In this document: piece by piece, positions 35,067-46,660 of the stretch
Position numbering within the stretch: the stretch's first letter is position 1
Layout of the letters: each line of letters opens with the position of its first letter
Source of the DNA: Osedax fenrisi
Lineage: Eukaryota; Annelida; Polychaeta; Sabellida; Siboglinidae
Reading direction: 5' to 3'
Assembly: GCA_964019155.1 (NCBI GenBank)
Contig: OZ025245.1
Span: 29,293,045-29,357,044 of the forward strand
DNA length: 64,000 bases
Notes under the pieces: generated by a model
The model's database searches: none
Told to the model about the DNA's origin: nothing
The model's input: only the letters and a program-made list of their open reading frames with translations
Program-made: the position numbers and the translations under genes

Positions 35067-35938
35067 CGGAAAGTAACCGAATACGGACACTCTCGGTATC
35101 TCAGAAACCATAAATCCTACAAAAGAATTTGTAATGGATAAAATATTCATAATTATATAAATAGTCTAAATGTATTTTAATTTTTTAATTATTCAAAATA
35201 TCCAATATATTTATCCAATAAACTGATTTTTTTATTATGTTTTTAAATTTATGAAAAAAAATGTCACCTTAAAACCTTCTCAAGAATATACAAATGTATC
35301 GATATAAAATAAAACACTATATTATTAAAAAATAAAGCATACTAAAATTATATATATATACAATTTCTATATTTGTTATCAAATATTCATTAAGTTATAA
35401 GCATATATCTAGACGTCATATAATTCCCTAATACGGACACTCTAGATGTCTTAATGCGGAAAACCTATAACCAATCAGCGCGCAGCGTATGAACTATTCT
35501 GCTTTTCATAAAAATCGCGTGCGTTATAACATTAATACAACGAATAAAGCTAAATCTAAAAATTGTATTATTTATATACTTAAATTGTATTATTAATTAC
35601 AAAAATAATAAAAATAAATAAATTTGAATAAATTGTTCATAAAATTAATTATAAATAATGTAATTGTAATTTGTCCGATTAATTCATCAATACTATATAG
35701 TTTATCTAGTGTATATATGATGACCGTATTATAACACGGGGTGTCCGTATTTGGACATGGGTACCGAATACGGACACATCGGTTATCTATGGAATTAAAA
35801 GATTAAATAAAATTTTAAAATCATAATAATATCTATAATCATATAATATTAATATATTATAATTTTTGAATAAAAATAATGGTCATAAAATGTTAATACC
35901 ATTTATTGTTAAAGTGTCCGTATTAGATTACTTTCCTC
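35066..35938. mobile_element. TA-flanked MITE, full copy 2
   Basis: Inverted relative to copy 1. Starts GCGGAAAGTAACCGAATACG after an AT microsatellite, ends GATTACTTTCCTC and then TA. It carries the same TCGGTATCTCAGAAACCATA, ATAATCAGCGCGCAG-like and AAAAATCGCGTGCGTTATA blocks and the recurring GTGTCCGTATT motif. 873 bp, no coding capacity. Confidence 0.75.
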
Positions 35939-36354
35939 TATATATAGTATATCATATATTGAATACATATTACATTTTTATATTAGAAAATATACTAATA
36001 TTTTATTGTTTAGAATAATTGTTGTAATGGTAAATACAATAACAAATATTATAAATAAACGTATACAAAATATTATATATGTATATTTAAAAAATATTAA
36101 TTAAACATTCAATTTATGTTTTCATATCTTTCAAATATTACTAAATAATAATATTCCAGCGATGATATTCTATGATATAGATTTATGAAATATAGACATT
36201 TATTTTAAGTTATCATTTATTTATTCAATTTAATAATAAAATAATTTTGTATATAACTTTTATTTTAAAAATAACATAAATAATATTAAATCATAATTTA
36301 TAATAAAAGCGTAGCTGTTTATCATAAAGAAAGTTTTAAATACATTATTATACC

Positions 36355-38334
36355 ATGCTACTTAGACATATCTTAGTGTACATGCATATAATGAATACAA
36401 TCTATGCTATCATACGCAAAAGTAGTACTTCAGATCAATATCATTTAGATTGCATACAACACAAGAACATAAGATGCACAGATAAAGTTAAGTTTACGAT
36501 ACAATACGCTCGTTCATCAAAAGGGGCGTATTTAAGAATCAATTATACAGCCTTTACTAAAATATTTAATTTAATATTGATTCGTAAGAATATCGAAACA
36601 ATACAAGTATTACGAACCAATAAACCTGCACAAACGGTAACGGTCAAAGATACCTACAACGGATATCTAGCGAATACGCCGAGCTCTTACTTCTACGGAA
36701 CCTATAGTAACGGATCCGTGAACGGTGACCTGGACGACGGAGATGTAACGTATCATCTATCGACGGATGAGGAGGAGGAGGCTGATGATGGTTCGCTGAC
36801 CGTTCTCGTCGACAACGTCAACCACGCGACCTACGCCTACGACTCGCAGGAAGAAGAACGTAAACTAAAGCGCAGACACCGCCGAGCTAGTCGACGAAAA
36901 CGCTCGTTCGATAATCAATATCCGTACCGACTATGTACTTTACACATGCACGTTACTCTGACCTATTTCGAAGACGTCTGCGGGAAGAGTATAAACACGT
37001 GCGTGAAACGCGTTCTATGGTATATCAACTTCGTGGACAGGTACTTCCGTAGAATCGATTTCAACTTCGACGGCCGGATAAACAACTTCGGCTTCATAAT
37101 GAAGTATTTCAGCGTACTGGAACCGTCTCGAATGGACGCCGAAAAGGACGCGAAAATCGTGCTGCACTGGTTCAAATCTCTACCGCAACCGATAGTCTGC
37201 CAGAACGTTCTACTCGTAAACAAAGTACTCCAAAGCGGTGTTCTCGGGCTCGCCTACTTGAAAGTCCACTACAAAGACACCTACGAATCGGGCGGCATAT
37301 GCTACCGCAAGGAGAACGACCGCCGAAATAACTACAACTCGTTACTGGTCACCGAACGCAGCACCGAAGGGGCGAACGCGCAACGTCTGACCGCCATCAC
37401 GATGATGCACGAACTGGGTCACGCTTTCGGCGCCGAGCACGACCAGCACAAGTCTTGTAAGAACTACCGCGGCTTCGGCAACTTCGTCATGTACAACACG
37501 ACCGTCGATCTGCGCAACCCGAACGTTCTCCACTTCTCGGTGTGCAGTAAGATCCAGATCGCCATCATCACCTCTAAGCGGAACATCTGTTTCGTGGAAC
37601 ACGCCGGGCACGCGTCTTGCGGCGACTATCAAGTGACGGGCGCGGAGGAATGCGATTGTGGGCGTGACGCCCTGTTATGTCAAGCGTTCGATAAGTGTTG
37701 TACGCCACCGGTGAACGGTACCGGGACGTGTCGGATTAATAAGGGGCGTGGCTACGTGTGTAGCGCGAAGAGCTCGCCGTGCTGTAACTACAACTGTCAG
37801 GTACGAACGGAACCCTGGGAGTGTAGGGTCGGCGACGAGTGTATGGAGAGCTCTAGGTGCAATACCCACTCGTACGAATGTCCGGCGTCCATTCCGCGTA
37901 CGGACGGTACTATGTGCGCTAACGGAAGCAGGGTTTGCGAGCACGGCAAATGTACCGGGTCGATATGTCGTCAACGCGGATGGCTGGACTGTTTCTGTAA
38001 CTATGAGGAGAAGCTGATGTGTACGCGATGTTGCCGGAGAGATGCGAACAGCGGTTGTAAACCGGTTCATCTGTTGGACCCGCACGACGATTTGAAGATA
38101 GAGTTATTTATTCAGGAATCGGACGTCTGCAATTACGATAAAGGATATTGCGTATCGTCCGGCAAATGTCAGCTATTCGGATACGGATCTAGTTATAATG
38201 ATTATCAAAACGTTAAACATTTTATTAATAACTATAATATGTACATTGTATATTTGATATTGATATTAGGATGTATTGCTGTACTTATTTATTCACAGGT
38301 AAAACAATATTATATATATAGACATTTATTATAG
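36355..38334 (+). CDS. ADAM10-like membrane metalloprotease, single exon
   Basis: Predicted 659 residues. Residues 1-24 are a weakly hydrophobic possible signal peptide. A short prodomain follows with YFYGTYSNGSVNGDL, as in ADAM10-type prodomains, and ends at a furin-type site RRKR (180-183). The zinc-binding, catalytic motif HELGHAFGAEHD lies at 352-363, with the Met-turn at VMY (Met 379). Next come disintegrin-like and Cys-rich regions from Cys 422 (CGDYQVTGAEECDCG, later CTGSICRQRGW and CTRCCRR), one membrane helix at about 630-648 and a 10-residue tail (KQYYIYRHLL). ADAM10 proteins shed ectodomains of membrane receptors such as Notch. A similar role here is inference. All catalytic residues are present. 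Residues 100-600 are GC-rich and intronless, while both flanks are AT-rich. Family members usually have introns, so a retrocopy or lineage-specific copy is possible. An upstream exon supplying a better signal peptide cannot be excluded. Confidence 0.9.
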   Translation: MLLRHILVYMHIMNTIYAIIRKSSTSDQYHLDCIQHKNIRCTDKVKFTIQYARSSKGAYLRINYTAFTKIFNLILIRKNIETIQVLRTNKPAQTVTVKDTYNGYLANTPSSYFYGTYSNGSVNGDLDDGDVTYHLSTDEEEEADDGSLTVLVDNVNHATYAYDSQEEERKLKRRHRRASRRKRSFDNQYPYRLCTLHMHVTLTYFEDVCGKSINTCVKRVLWYINFVDRYFRRIDFNFDGRINNFGFIMKYFSVLEPSRMDAEKDAKIVLHWFKSLPQPIVCQNVLLVNKVLQSGVLGLAYLKVHYKDTYESGGICYRKENDRRNNYNSLLVTERSTEGANAQRLTAITMMHELGHAFGAEHDQHKSCKNYRGFGNFVMYNTTVDLRNPNVLHFSVCSKIQIAIITSKRNICFVEHAGHASCGDYQVTGAEECDCGRDALLCQAFDKCCTPPVNGTGTCRINKGRGYVCSAKSSPCCNYNCQVRTEPWECRVGDECMESSRCNTHSYECPASIPRTDGTMCANGSRVCEHGKCTGSICRQRGWLDCFCNYEEKLMCTRCCRRDANSGCKPVHLLDPHDDLKIELFIQESDVCNYDKGYCVSSGKCQLFGYGSSYNDYQNVKHFINNYNMYIVYLILILGCIAVLIYSQVKQYYIYRHLL

Positions 38335-38339
38335 ATTTT

Positions 38340-40205
38340 AAGTTAACTACTTGTTTACAATATTATTTACTTTTAAACAAAAATATTATTATAATAATTG
38401 TTTACTCTTGTTTCCTAAGTATAAAATATTATAATATTTTTAATTAAAATATATATATATATATATATACAATAAAATATACAATTATTTGATAAATAAA
38501 TGCAAATTTAACATTATCAAAATAGTAGAAATAATAAATAATATTATATTAATTTTCATTTACTAAATGTAGGCTGCAAAATATAATTACAATAACCCAG
38601 AGAACACAAATAAATATTCTTTAAAAGCAGCTAAAATGGTTAGATTTTTTATTATTTGTCATAATAATATAGACATAAATATTAAATACCCATAATAATC
38701 AATTTTAAAGTTATAACATTTTATTTTATTAATATAATTTAATGTATCTGAATATAAATATAATGATTATTATAATGTATCGATAATTTAAAATTAGTGA
38801 TAATATTATTTTGTTTACATTAAAATAATTTATAAATTAGCATTTGTTATGATCTGATCGAATATGGCCCCGTTTTTTTATTACGATATATAAGGTAACA
38901 TTCACAATATTCGTTTAGTTATTTACCACACTAGTGTATATTTTACTTATTTGGAAAATACACATGTATTATATATTATAAGATATATATAAATTAGTTG
39001 TTATTATAATTTAAAGTATACAACAATAAATTTAAAAATTTTAAAGTTGAAATCGGCAATGTTAAAAACAAACGGAGGCCATATTCGATATCCTTCTTTT
39101 TTACACTATAAATACATTTTTTATTATAAATTTCTTGTAATATTATACTGATACACTGATTATCATAGGTTATATATAAGTGTATATTATATCATAGATA
39201 AGTTTTTAAATTAAAATTAAAATAATATTTTAAAAATATCCCGAAATTTGCTGAAACTTTTCTGGAAAATCGACAACATTATATTAGATACATTTTTTCT
39301 TATAGAAATATATGTAATTAATTATATAGTTTATTAATTAAAAAATAACATATTTAAATATTTAACAACATATTTAAATATGATAAATCGAAGTTTCAAA
39401 ATATCTAATATATCTTTCCATATTAAAATTCATATAGATTATTTGTTACATTTAATTAGGTGATGGAGCACCAATACTTTTTTTTTATTACATTAATTAT
39501 GTTTATATATATATATAAATATATATTATAATTTAAACCACAACTAAATCTATTTCACGGTTATAGTGCATATATATATATATATACTACAACCGTGATA
39601 ACAATATAACACTGATATAACAGTGACATACCATATATGGTATACGGTATATGATATATGGTATACTGGTATACCAGTAAAAGTGTTTATTTTTACATAA
39701 TTTATTTTTAACTTGAATTATTGATACATATTTTTTATTCTTTACATCATTTATTTTTACTTGACTTATTGATACATATTTTTATTATTTACATCTTAAT
39801 TACATCTTAATTATTTATATTTACATTTTTTTACTCATGAGAATCTAACTTATCTAGAATATGATGATTGGGGAAGTTCTTGCAAAAAAACAAATACATT
39901 TGTTTATTAACTTATCCATTATTTCATGCTTTACAACATGACATAATAAATCTGATTTATTTATTTATATATATTATCTATGCATTCAGTAATATATATA
40001 TATATATATTATTAGATTATGTATGATACATTATTAAAATCGTTTTAAATTAATGAATATCATACAATTTACATCATACATTAGGTATATATATACATAC
40101 CTATAACATATCCTTAAATTACGACGTTTATTTTATATTTTTAATTATTTATATAAACAATATAAATTGATTTGTAAAATTATTATTATATATATATATA
40201 TATTA

Positions 40206-40242
<37 letters not shown>

Positions 40243-40519
40243 GATTCTCATACGTTTAGTCGTCTCTAGTACAAACTCTACAATCTCAACAAAAAAGTAT
40301 TCCAAATATTCTGCAAAATTTAGAACACCATTACCATCACCAACGTAAACAATTAGATAATAACAAATGTGGCGAAGTTCGATTTATAGATGCATATTCA
40401 AGATTACATGTTCGTATATTAGTTATAAAATTATAATTTATATATATATATATTTATATATCACATGATATTGTGTTATATCACAATGATTATAATTATT
40501 AACAATCTAATAATGTCAG

Positions 40520-40551
<32 letters not shown>

Positions 40552-42215
40552 GGTATTGTATACCAATATTGCTCATATGTATATATTCTTAGCATATTAT
40601 TTACTAGTTGTATTAATACAACAAATACAAATCAATACAATAGCAATTGCTATAGCTAATATTATAATACCATTATACATAATAAGATATGTTATGAATG
40701 GAATTGTCGAAATACTTTTAATTTACTTTTATATTACGTTTAATATAGTTGTCACTGGAATATTGACTAAATAGGCATACCTTTCATTTTAAGTATTTAG
40801 ATAGGCATGAAGGTTAGCTATCGTACACATGATGACAATACATAAATGTAGACGTGAATAGTAATATGTATTGAGACTTAACATAGGAGATATATCAGAC
40901 ATATAAACAAATATTATGAGCATAATATATATCAGACTTTATTTTATATGATAATATATTTTCACTAGTTTAAATATGATTTTTGTAAGGTAGGATTATT
41001 TTATTATATTTTGAATTTGAACAGTTTATATATCGATGTCGATAATATGATGATAATGATGATGATGATGATGATGACGATGATGATGACGATGATGATG
41101 ATGATGATGATGATGAGATGATGATGATGATGATGATGTATATATATATACAATTTTTATATCACTAAAATATGACCATGTTGGCATGTTATAATTTACA
41201 ATACTACATTTATATATATATATATATAAATACTATAATATATACAGCTTTATTCATATTTTTATAGTATTTATTTCCAAATTTCAATAAAAATAACTTG
41301 GAGGATTTAATATATACACACAATGATGAAAACGCAGTGGTAATTCATTTATTACAGAAAGGTAACATCATTTATTTAATATATATATATTAATACATTT
41401 GGATAAATGTTATATTTATTCGCATTCTATATATCCATATACAAATATATAGTTATACAAGTATATAATAAAATATATATAACATTTCTATGTGTACTTG
41501 TTAAAACTATCATTAATTATGTTTGAAATAGTACAATATAGTTATATATAACTATATATATACAATTAAAACATTAAATACATAATAAATAATACATAAT
41601 ACATATTTAATAAGACCCGAATCAAATGTCCTTCAAATCAAATCTAAATCAAAAAATTAAAATAACAAAAAACAATATAAAATACATTTAATTTTAATAA
41701 TTAATTTAATATTTATAATTATATTAGTTATTTTATTTTTAATTCGAATTTGTCGTTAACAATGTATTCGATGTATTTTTCAATTTTGTTACTATATTAT
41801 TAAATTTGTACACAACTAATTTTATTTGTATCTTTGACATATAACAAATAATGATGTTATTTAAATGAATTTTAAATCATTATATTGAAAATAAAATGTT
41901 TAACAAAATAAAAATATATAGACTTTTTTATACATTAGCAACTATAAAATAAATTTTCTAAAATGATGTTAAAAATAAGGACACAAATAATAATGAAATT
42001 TGACGTATTGTAAAATAAATTAGCTGACTTGTCTCTCCTATAACTTATCTATCTTAGAATAACCCTCACCCTGTATGTCTTTAGCTAGTCTAAAACCCGG
42101 TTTACAACAAACATTCCTTATCCCTAAACAACTAATTTCTCAAACGCTTCTTAAACAACTAATTTCGCTTAATATAATTCTTGCCATTATCGCATAAATA
42201 ATCTTGCTATTGGAT
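38340..42215. other. intergenic, AT-rich
   Basis: No gene seen. It contains AT runs (38450-38470, 40190-40240, 40520-40545), a palindromic patch with CACGGTT..AACCGTG arms (39555-39600) next to nested inverted repeats of CATATATGG and GGTATACC (39630-39680), and (GAT)n at 41050-41140. The short frames around 40465-40774 are AT-rich and featureless. Confidence 0.6.
41050..41140 (+). repeat. (GAT)n microsatellite
   Basis: About 30 units of GAT with a few GAC interruptions. Confidence 0.95.
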
Positions 42216-42219
42216 CCCC

Positions 42220-42630
42220 AGCTAACAATAATAGGCTCATAGTAGAAGCATAATAGAATAAATAATAGCCTCAAGTGTTTAAATTGTACTATTATGCTGC
42301 TATTATGTTACCATTAAACGTTATTAAGCTGCTATTAATTTTAAATCTATTATTATTATCAGATATAGGCAATGCCAGGGTAATTATAGATGCAGTATTG
42401 CTTATCGAGACAATTACCCCTTATATAACCCATTATGCTGATATTATGTTACTATTATTAGAATAACAATATAATAGTAGCATAATAGCATTAGGTAATA
42501 CCTACAAACTATAAAATCAGCATAGTATACTTTTAATGGCAACATAATAGCAGCATAATAGCACAATGTAAATAGTTGACGATTTAATTTATGCTATTAT
42601 GCTGCTATTACGAGGCTATTATTGTTAGCT
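42220..42630. mobile_element. palindromic MITE, 411 bp
   Basis: Inverted ends AGCTAACAATAATAG at 42220 and complement at 42616-42630, extended imperfectly to about 40 bp (AGAAGCATAATAGAA and AGCAGCATAATAGCA). Inside, TATTATGCTGCTATTA and its complement recur several times on both arms, so most of the element can fold on itself. No coding frame of substance. Confidence 0.7.
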
Positions 42631-42927
42631 ACGTGTATACTTGTCGTGCAAGGTCAATGCAGCTTGTACGAAAACTCGCGTGTGATAGATTATTCCTCTT
42701 CAAATTGACGATGACCTAGTCTCTACTTCTGGTAGTATCATAGCACTCGCTAACGAATACATCTGCTACTAATGTATAGTGTACATATTGTACACATATA
42801 TGCTCCTGTTGCTACATGTATTATAATAGGCTGATAATTACGTGTTATCGTATACGGGAAGTAATGTAAGGTAGTACTCAAGGCCCCTTAATGTACGACC
42901 CTATAGCGTAGGGATTATAGTATAAAC

Positions 42928-43090
42928 TAGGGATCTAAATTTTCAAATCTTTCAAATCGAGTTTCAAATCGAGTCAAATCGAGTCAATTCGAGTCACATC
43001 ATTTTCAAACATTTATATAAATTATTATTTCAAATCTTAAATCTAATTTTCGAGTCAATTCGAGTCACACCTATTTTCAAACATTTGTAT
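42928..43090 (+). mobile_element. hAT-like left end with CAAATCGAG repeats
   Basis: Begins TAGGGATCTAAATTTTCAAA, then TCAAATCGAGT four times and CAATTCGAGTCACA twice by 43070. An Ac-type terminus with subterminal repeats is suggested. The matching right end was not found, so this may be a fragment. Confidence 0.35.
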
Positions 43091-43534
43091 GGATTAAATT
43101 CACTATTTATCATAGTATTGTAGCTACATTATATGTAATTTATGTACTTATAATTTATATAAGTCATTATTTATTTGTATATATAATAGGAATATATTTA
43201 ATTAGTACTATAATTTGGAATAAACTCGAAAAAAAGGAGAATTTATACGATTTTGTATACGATTAGGAGTGACAGATTATTATTAAGCTAGATGTAGTGA
43301 TTTAAATTAGTGAACAAACATGTATTAATAGATAATAGAGAAGGGCGTAATTAGTTAATTGAGTATCCTAAGTTATTATTATATAATACTCATGATTCGA
43401 TTTTATATGATACATTGGATGGCATACAGTGTATGATAGACTCTCAATATATAACTCTATGTAGAGAAATATATTTTGTACCTATAGGTACACTTATTAA
43501 CTATTTTAGTGTTTGTATATTATATATATGTGTA

Positions 43535-44225
43535 TATATGCATGTATGTAGGTAGGTGGGTGGGTGGGTATGTAGGTAGGTGTTTATTTAGTTAGATAGG
43601 TATGATAGAATGATAGGCAGGCAAATATGTAGGCAGGTATACAGGTGGGGAGGTAGGTAGGCAGTCAGGTATGTAGGACCTACATATATATATATATTGT
43701 GAAAGAGGTAGGTATGTATATAGGTAGATAGATGGGTAGTATAGTTAGGTAGGTTGTAGGTAGATAGGTGGGTAGTCAGGCAGGTATGTATATAAGTAGG
43801 CATATGGATGGGTGGGTAGATAGGAGGTAGGTAGGTGGGTGATAGGGTAGTTATATAGGCAAGTAGGTTGGTAGGTAGTCATGAAGGTAGATAGATATAT
43901 GGGTGGGTAGTTAGGTAGGTGGGTGGATAGGTAGATAGATAGTTAGGTGGGTGGTAGGGTAGTGTATGTATATAGGCAAGTAGGTTGATGGGTAGGTAGT
44001 CAGGTAGGTATATGTATGGGTAGGTAGTTAGGTGGGTGGATGGATAGGTAGATATGTGAGTAGGTAGATAGATAGGTAGGTGGGTTGTTGGGTAGGGTAT
44101 GTATATAAGCAAGTAGGTGGGTAGGTAGGTAGTCATGAATATACTTAGATTTGTAAGTAGGTAGGTATATAGGTGGGTAAGTAGGTAGTCATGTAGATAT
44201 GTAGCTATAGTAGGTAGGTATGTAG
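43535..44225 (+). repeat. GGTAGGTGGGTAG-type satellite
   Basis: About 690 bp of degenerate GGTA, GGTG and GGCA tetramers with larger blocks such as AGGTGGGTGGATAGGTAGAT. The minus-strand frames across it (Thr/Tyr/Leu/Pro-rich) are artefacts. Confidence 0.9.
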
Positions 44226-44370
44226 GAAATTTTCAATGGAATTTGTTTAGCTTTACTGTGCTCTCACATTAGACTTTGTTTGTAGAAGTAAAGGGGATCA
44301 ACTGTATATTAGATGATGGGAAGTTTTTACTATCAATAAATTCAATAATTTATATGATAAACATTGTTTT

Positions 44371-44594
44371 ATGATTTGAAAGTCTTCGAAGCCATGATTT
44401 GGTAGAGATTTGATGTCTCCAAATATTTTTTTAGTGATTTGAAAGTCTTCGAAGCCATGACTTGGTAGAGATTTGATGTCTCCAAACATTTTTTTAGTGA
44501 TTTGAAAGTCTTCGAAGCCATGACTTGGTAGAGATTTGATTTCTCCAAACATTTTTTTAGTGATTTGAAAGTCTTCGAAGCCAAGCAAAGATTT
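44371..44594 (-). repeat. 63-bp minisatellite, open in two frames
   Basis: Just over three copies of a 63-bp unit (GATTTGAAAGTCTTCGAAGC, then CATGACTTGGTAGAGATTTG). Because 63 is divisible by three, two minus-strand frames stay open, giving 21-residue repeats HGFEDFQITKKMFG and MASKTFKSLKKCLE. No evidence either is translated. Confidence 0.9.
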
Positions 44595-45682
44595 GAATTT
44601 TTAGATCACTAGTATAAACATTATACTATAGGTACGATTTAATAATTACATATTAGTGTATGTAATCTTACAGTCAGCATCCTAATGGATTGACAACGAA
44701 CGTTACGCCTACTTATTTTCCATTCTAGCGTATCAAAAATTAAAAATATAAAAAAATCAATTTAGTTATAACTAAATTATAATTAAATTATAATTATAAA
44801 CTAAATTATTTCTTAACAATTTTAGAAAAAAACTTAAATTTAACAAATATATAGAAACAATTTATATGTATTACATAATAACGTCTACTGATGTCACAAG
44901 CAGCCATATTATTTACAATTTATAAAAACATAACATTAACATATATATGAAAATAACTTAAATAATTATTTGGAAAATGTTATGAATAAAAGTATTTATA
45001 TATATATACGAATAATATATGTATATATGTCTATTTGTTATTATTGTTAACAATACATTATATTTGGATTATAATAATACTTATTATTCAGTAAACTATT
45101 ATTGTTATGTGTGTAAACTATATTATTAATAAAAATGTACATATAAATGTGTAATTATTATTTAAATTATATAAATATACTGCTATAGGATACAATTATA
45201 TAAGTTGTATAATGTATAATATAATGTGTATATATATATATATATATTTAAACAAATAAATAATTTAATATTAATGAAAATATATATTCTAATACAAGTT
45301 ATCTACATTTAATATTTACTTATTCGTAGGAGAATATATGAGAAAACTAGTTATAAGAAAATCAAAGTAAAGATATATATTTGAGGCGATATATCTAAAG
45401 AATTATCAACATCTTACATGCAAAATACATTTACAGTGATAACCTACTATACTATAGATCCGATGAAAATAGATAATGACTAAACAGTATAACAAATATG
45501 GAAGTTAATTTAAGTATAATTTATAAATCTGTATATATATTATAATTTCAGTGAAGTGTTCCGAAAAAATACATATTAAATAATATACCATTTTTAATAA
45601 AACCATTTAAATAATTATATTGGTATATTGCTATGAACTGAATATATATATATATATATAATGATTACATGCTATATATATT

Positions 45683-46660
45683 ATGTTATACATATCTTAC
45701 TTGCCTCTTTCTCCACCTAACCACGGTACTCCCCAAGGATCCGTTCTAGGTCCATACCTCTTTTCTATTTATAACCGCCCTTTTGATAATATAATTAAGA
45801 AATTTCCAAATATACACTACCATATTTTTGCTGATGATATTCAACTGTTTACCTTTTCCCCATATAATTCTCATAATACCATAAACTCTGAATTAACCGA
45901 GTATGCTAACTGAATAAGATTATAGCTCCTCTCTAATAAAATACTAATTAATTCCTCTAAGACTACTGTACTTAACATATCTACTTCTGATACTTCCCTT
46001 CAAAACTTTACTCTAAATAATATATGTATTTCTCCTTCCCATTCCTCCAAAAACCTAGGATTAGTATTTGATGATATATTATCATATACTAATCACATAT
46101 CATACATTACAAAATCCCCTAACTTTCATCTCTTCATAATTAACAAATTCAGGACATAACTTTCAAGAAACCTTACTAAAACTCTAATAAATACTCTAGC
46201 ACTTTACCTACTAGACTACTGTTCTTCCCTACTGAATGTACTTTCTGTTAAAGCTACTTCTCCAACAAATTATATTATAAAGTCTTCAATACGTACTACT
46301 TACTATATAACACGACTGGATCACTCTACTACAACTTATCTTCAATCATATCGTATGTGGCTACCCTTCTCCCTCTGGGTAAATTACGTATACTATCTAT
46401 AATCCATAAATCAATATATTCTTTCACTCCTAGCTATATCTTTGTTATAATTAAAAAACGTACTATATTACCTTCTCTTCGTACCAAAATTCTCCTCTAC
46501 TTATCTCCCAGAACTCTAGTAAAACTTCCCTAAAATCTAGAGCTTTTAAAAATTCCGGTCCAACCCTATGGAATTCCATGCCTCCTACCATTCGTTCTAT
46601 TAGATCCCACAAATGATTTATAAATCTTAATTCTTCTTTTCTCATCACTTCAAATCATTA
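45683..46660 (+). pseudogene. LINE RT remnant, CR1/L2 type
   Basis: Reads HGTPQGSVLGPYLFSIYNRP, HYHIFADDIQLFTF and, after stops, SSKNLGLVFDD and LDYCSSLLNVL. These are RT motifs B and C and the following region of the CR1/L2 group. Stops at 45911 and 45920 and frameshifts make it inactive. A possible 3' end lies at 46880-46945 (CGTCCCGCACGAGCGAAG and a short ATC run). Confidence 0.75.

Noticed and set aside
37342..38085. Long minus-strand frames opposite the ADAM gene
   Set aside because: Shadow frames of a GC-rich coding region. No motif, and the plus-strand gene is unambiguous.
43588..44136. Minus-strand Thr/Tyr/Pro-rich frames
   Set aside because: They are translations of the GGTA-type satellite and carry no domain.
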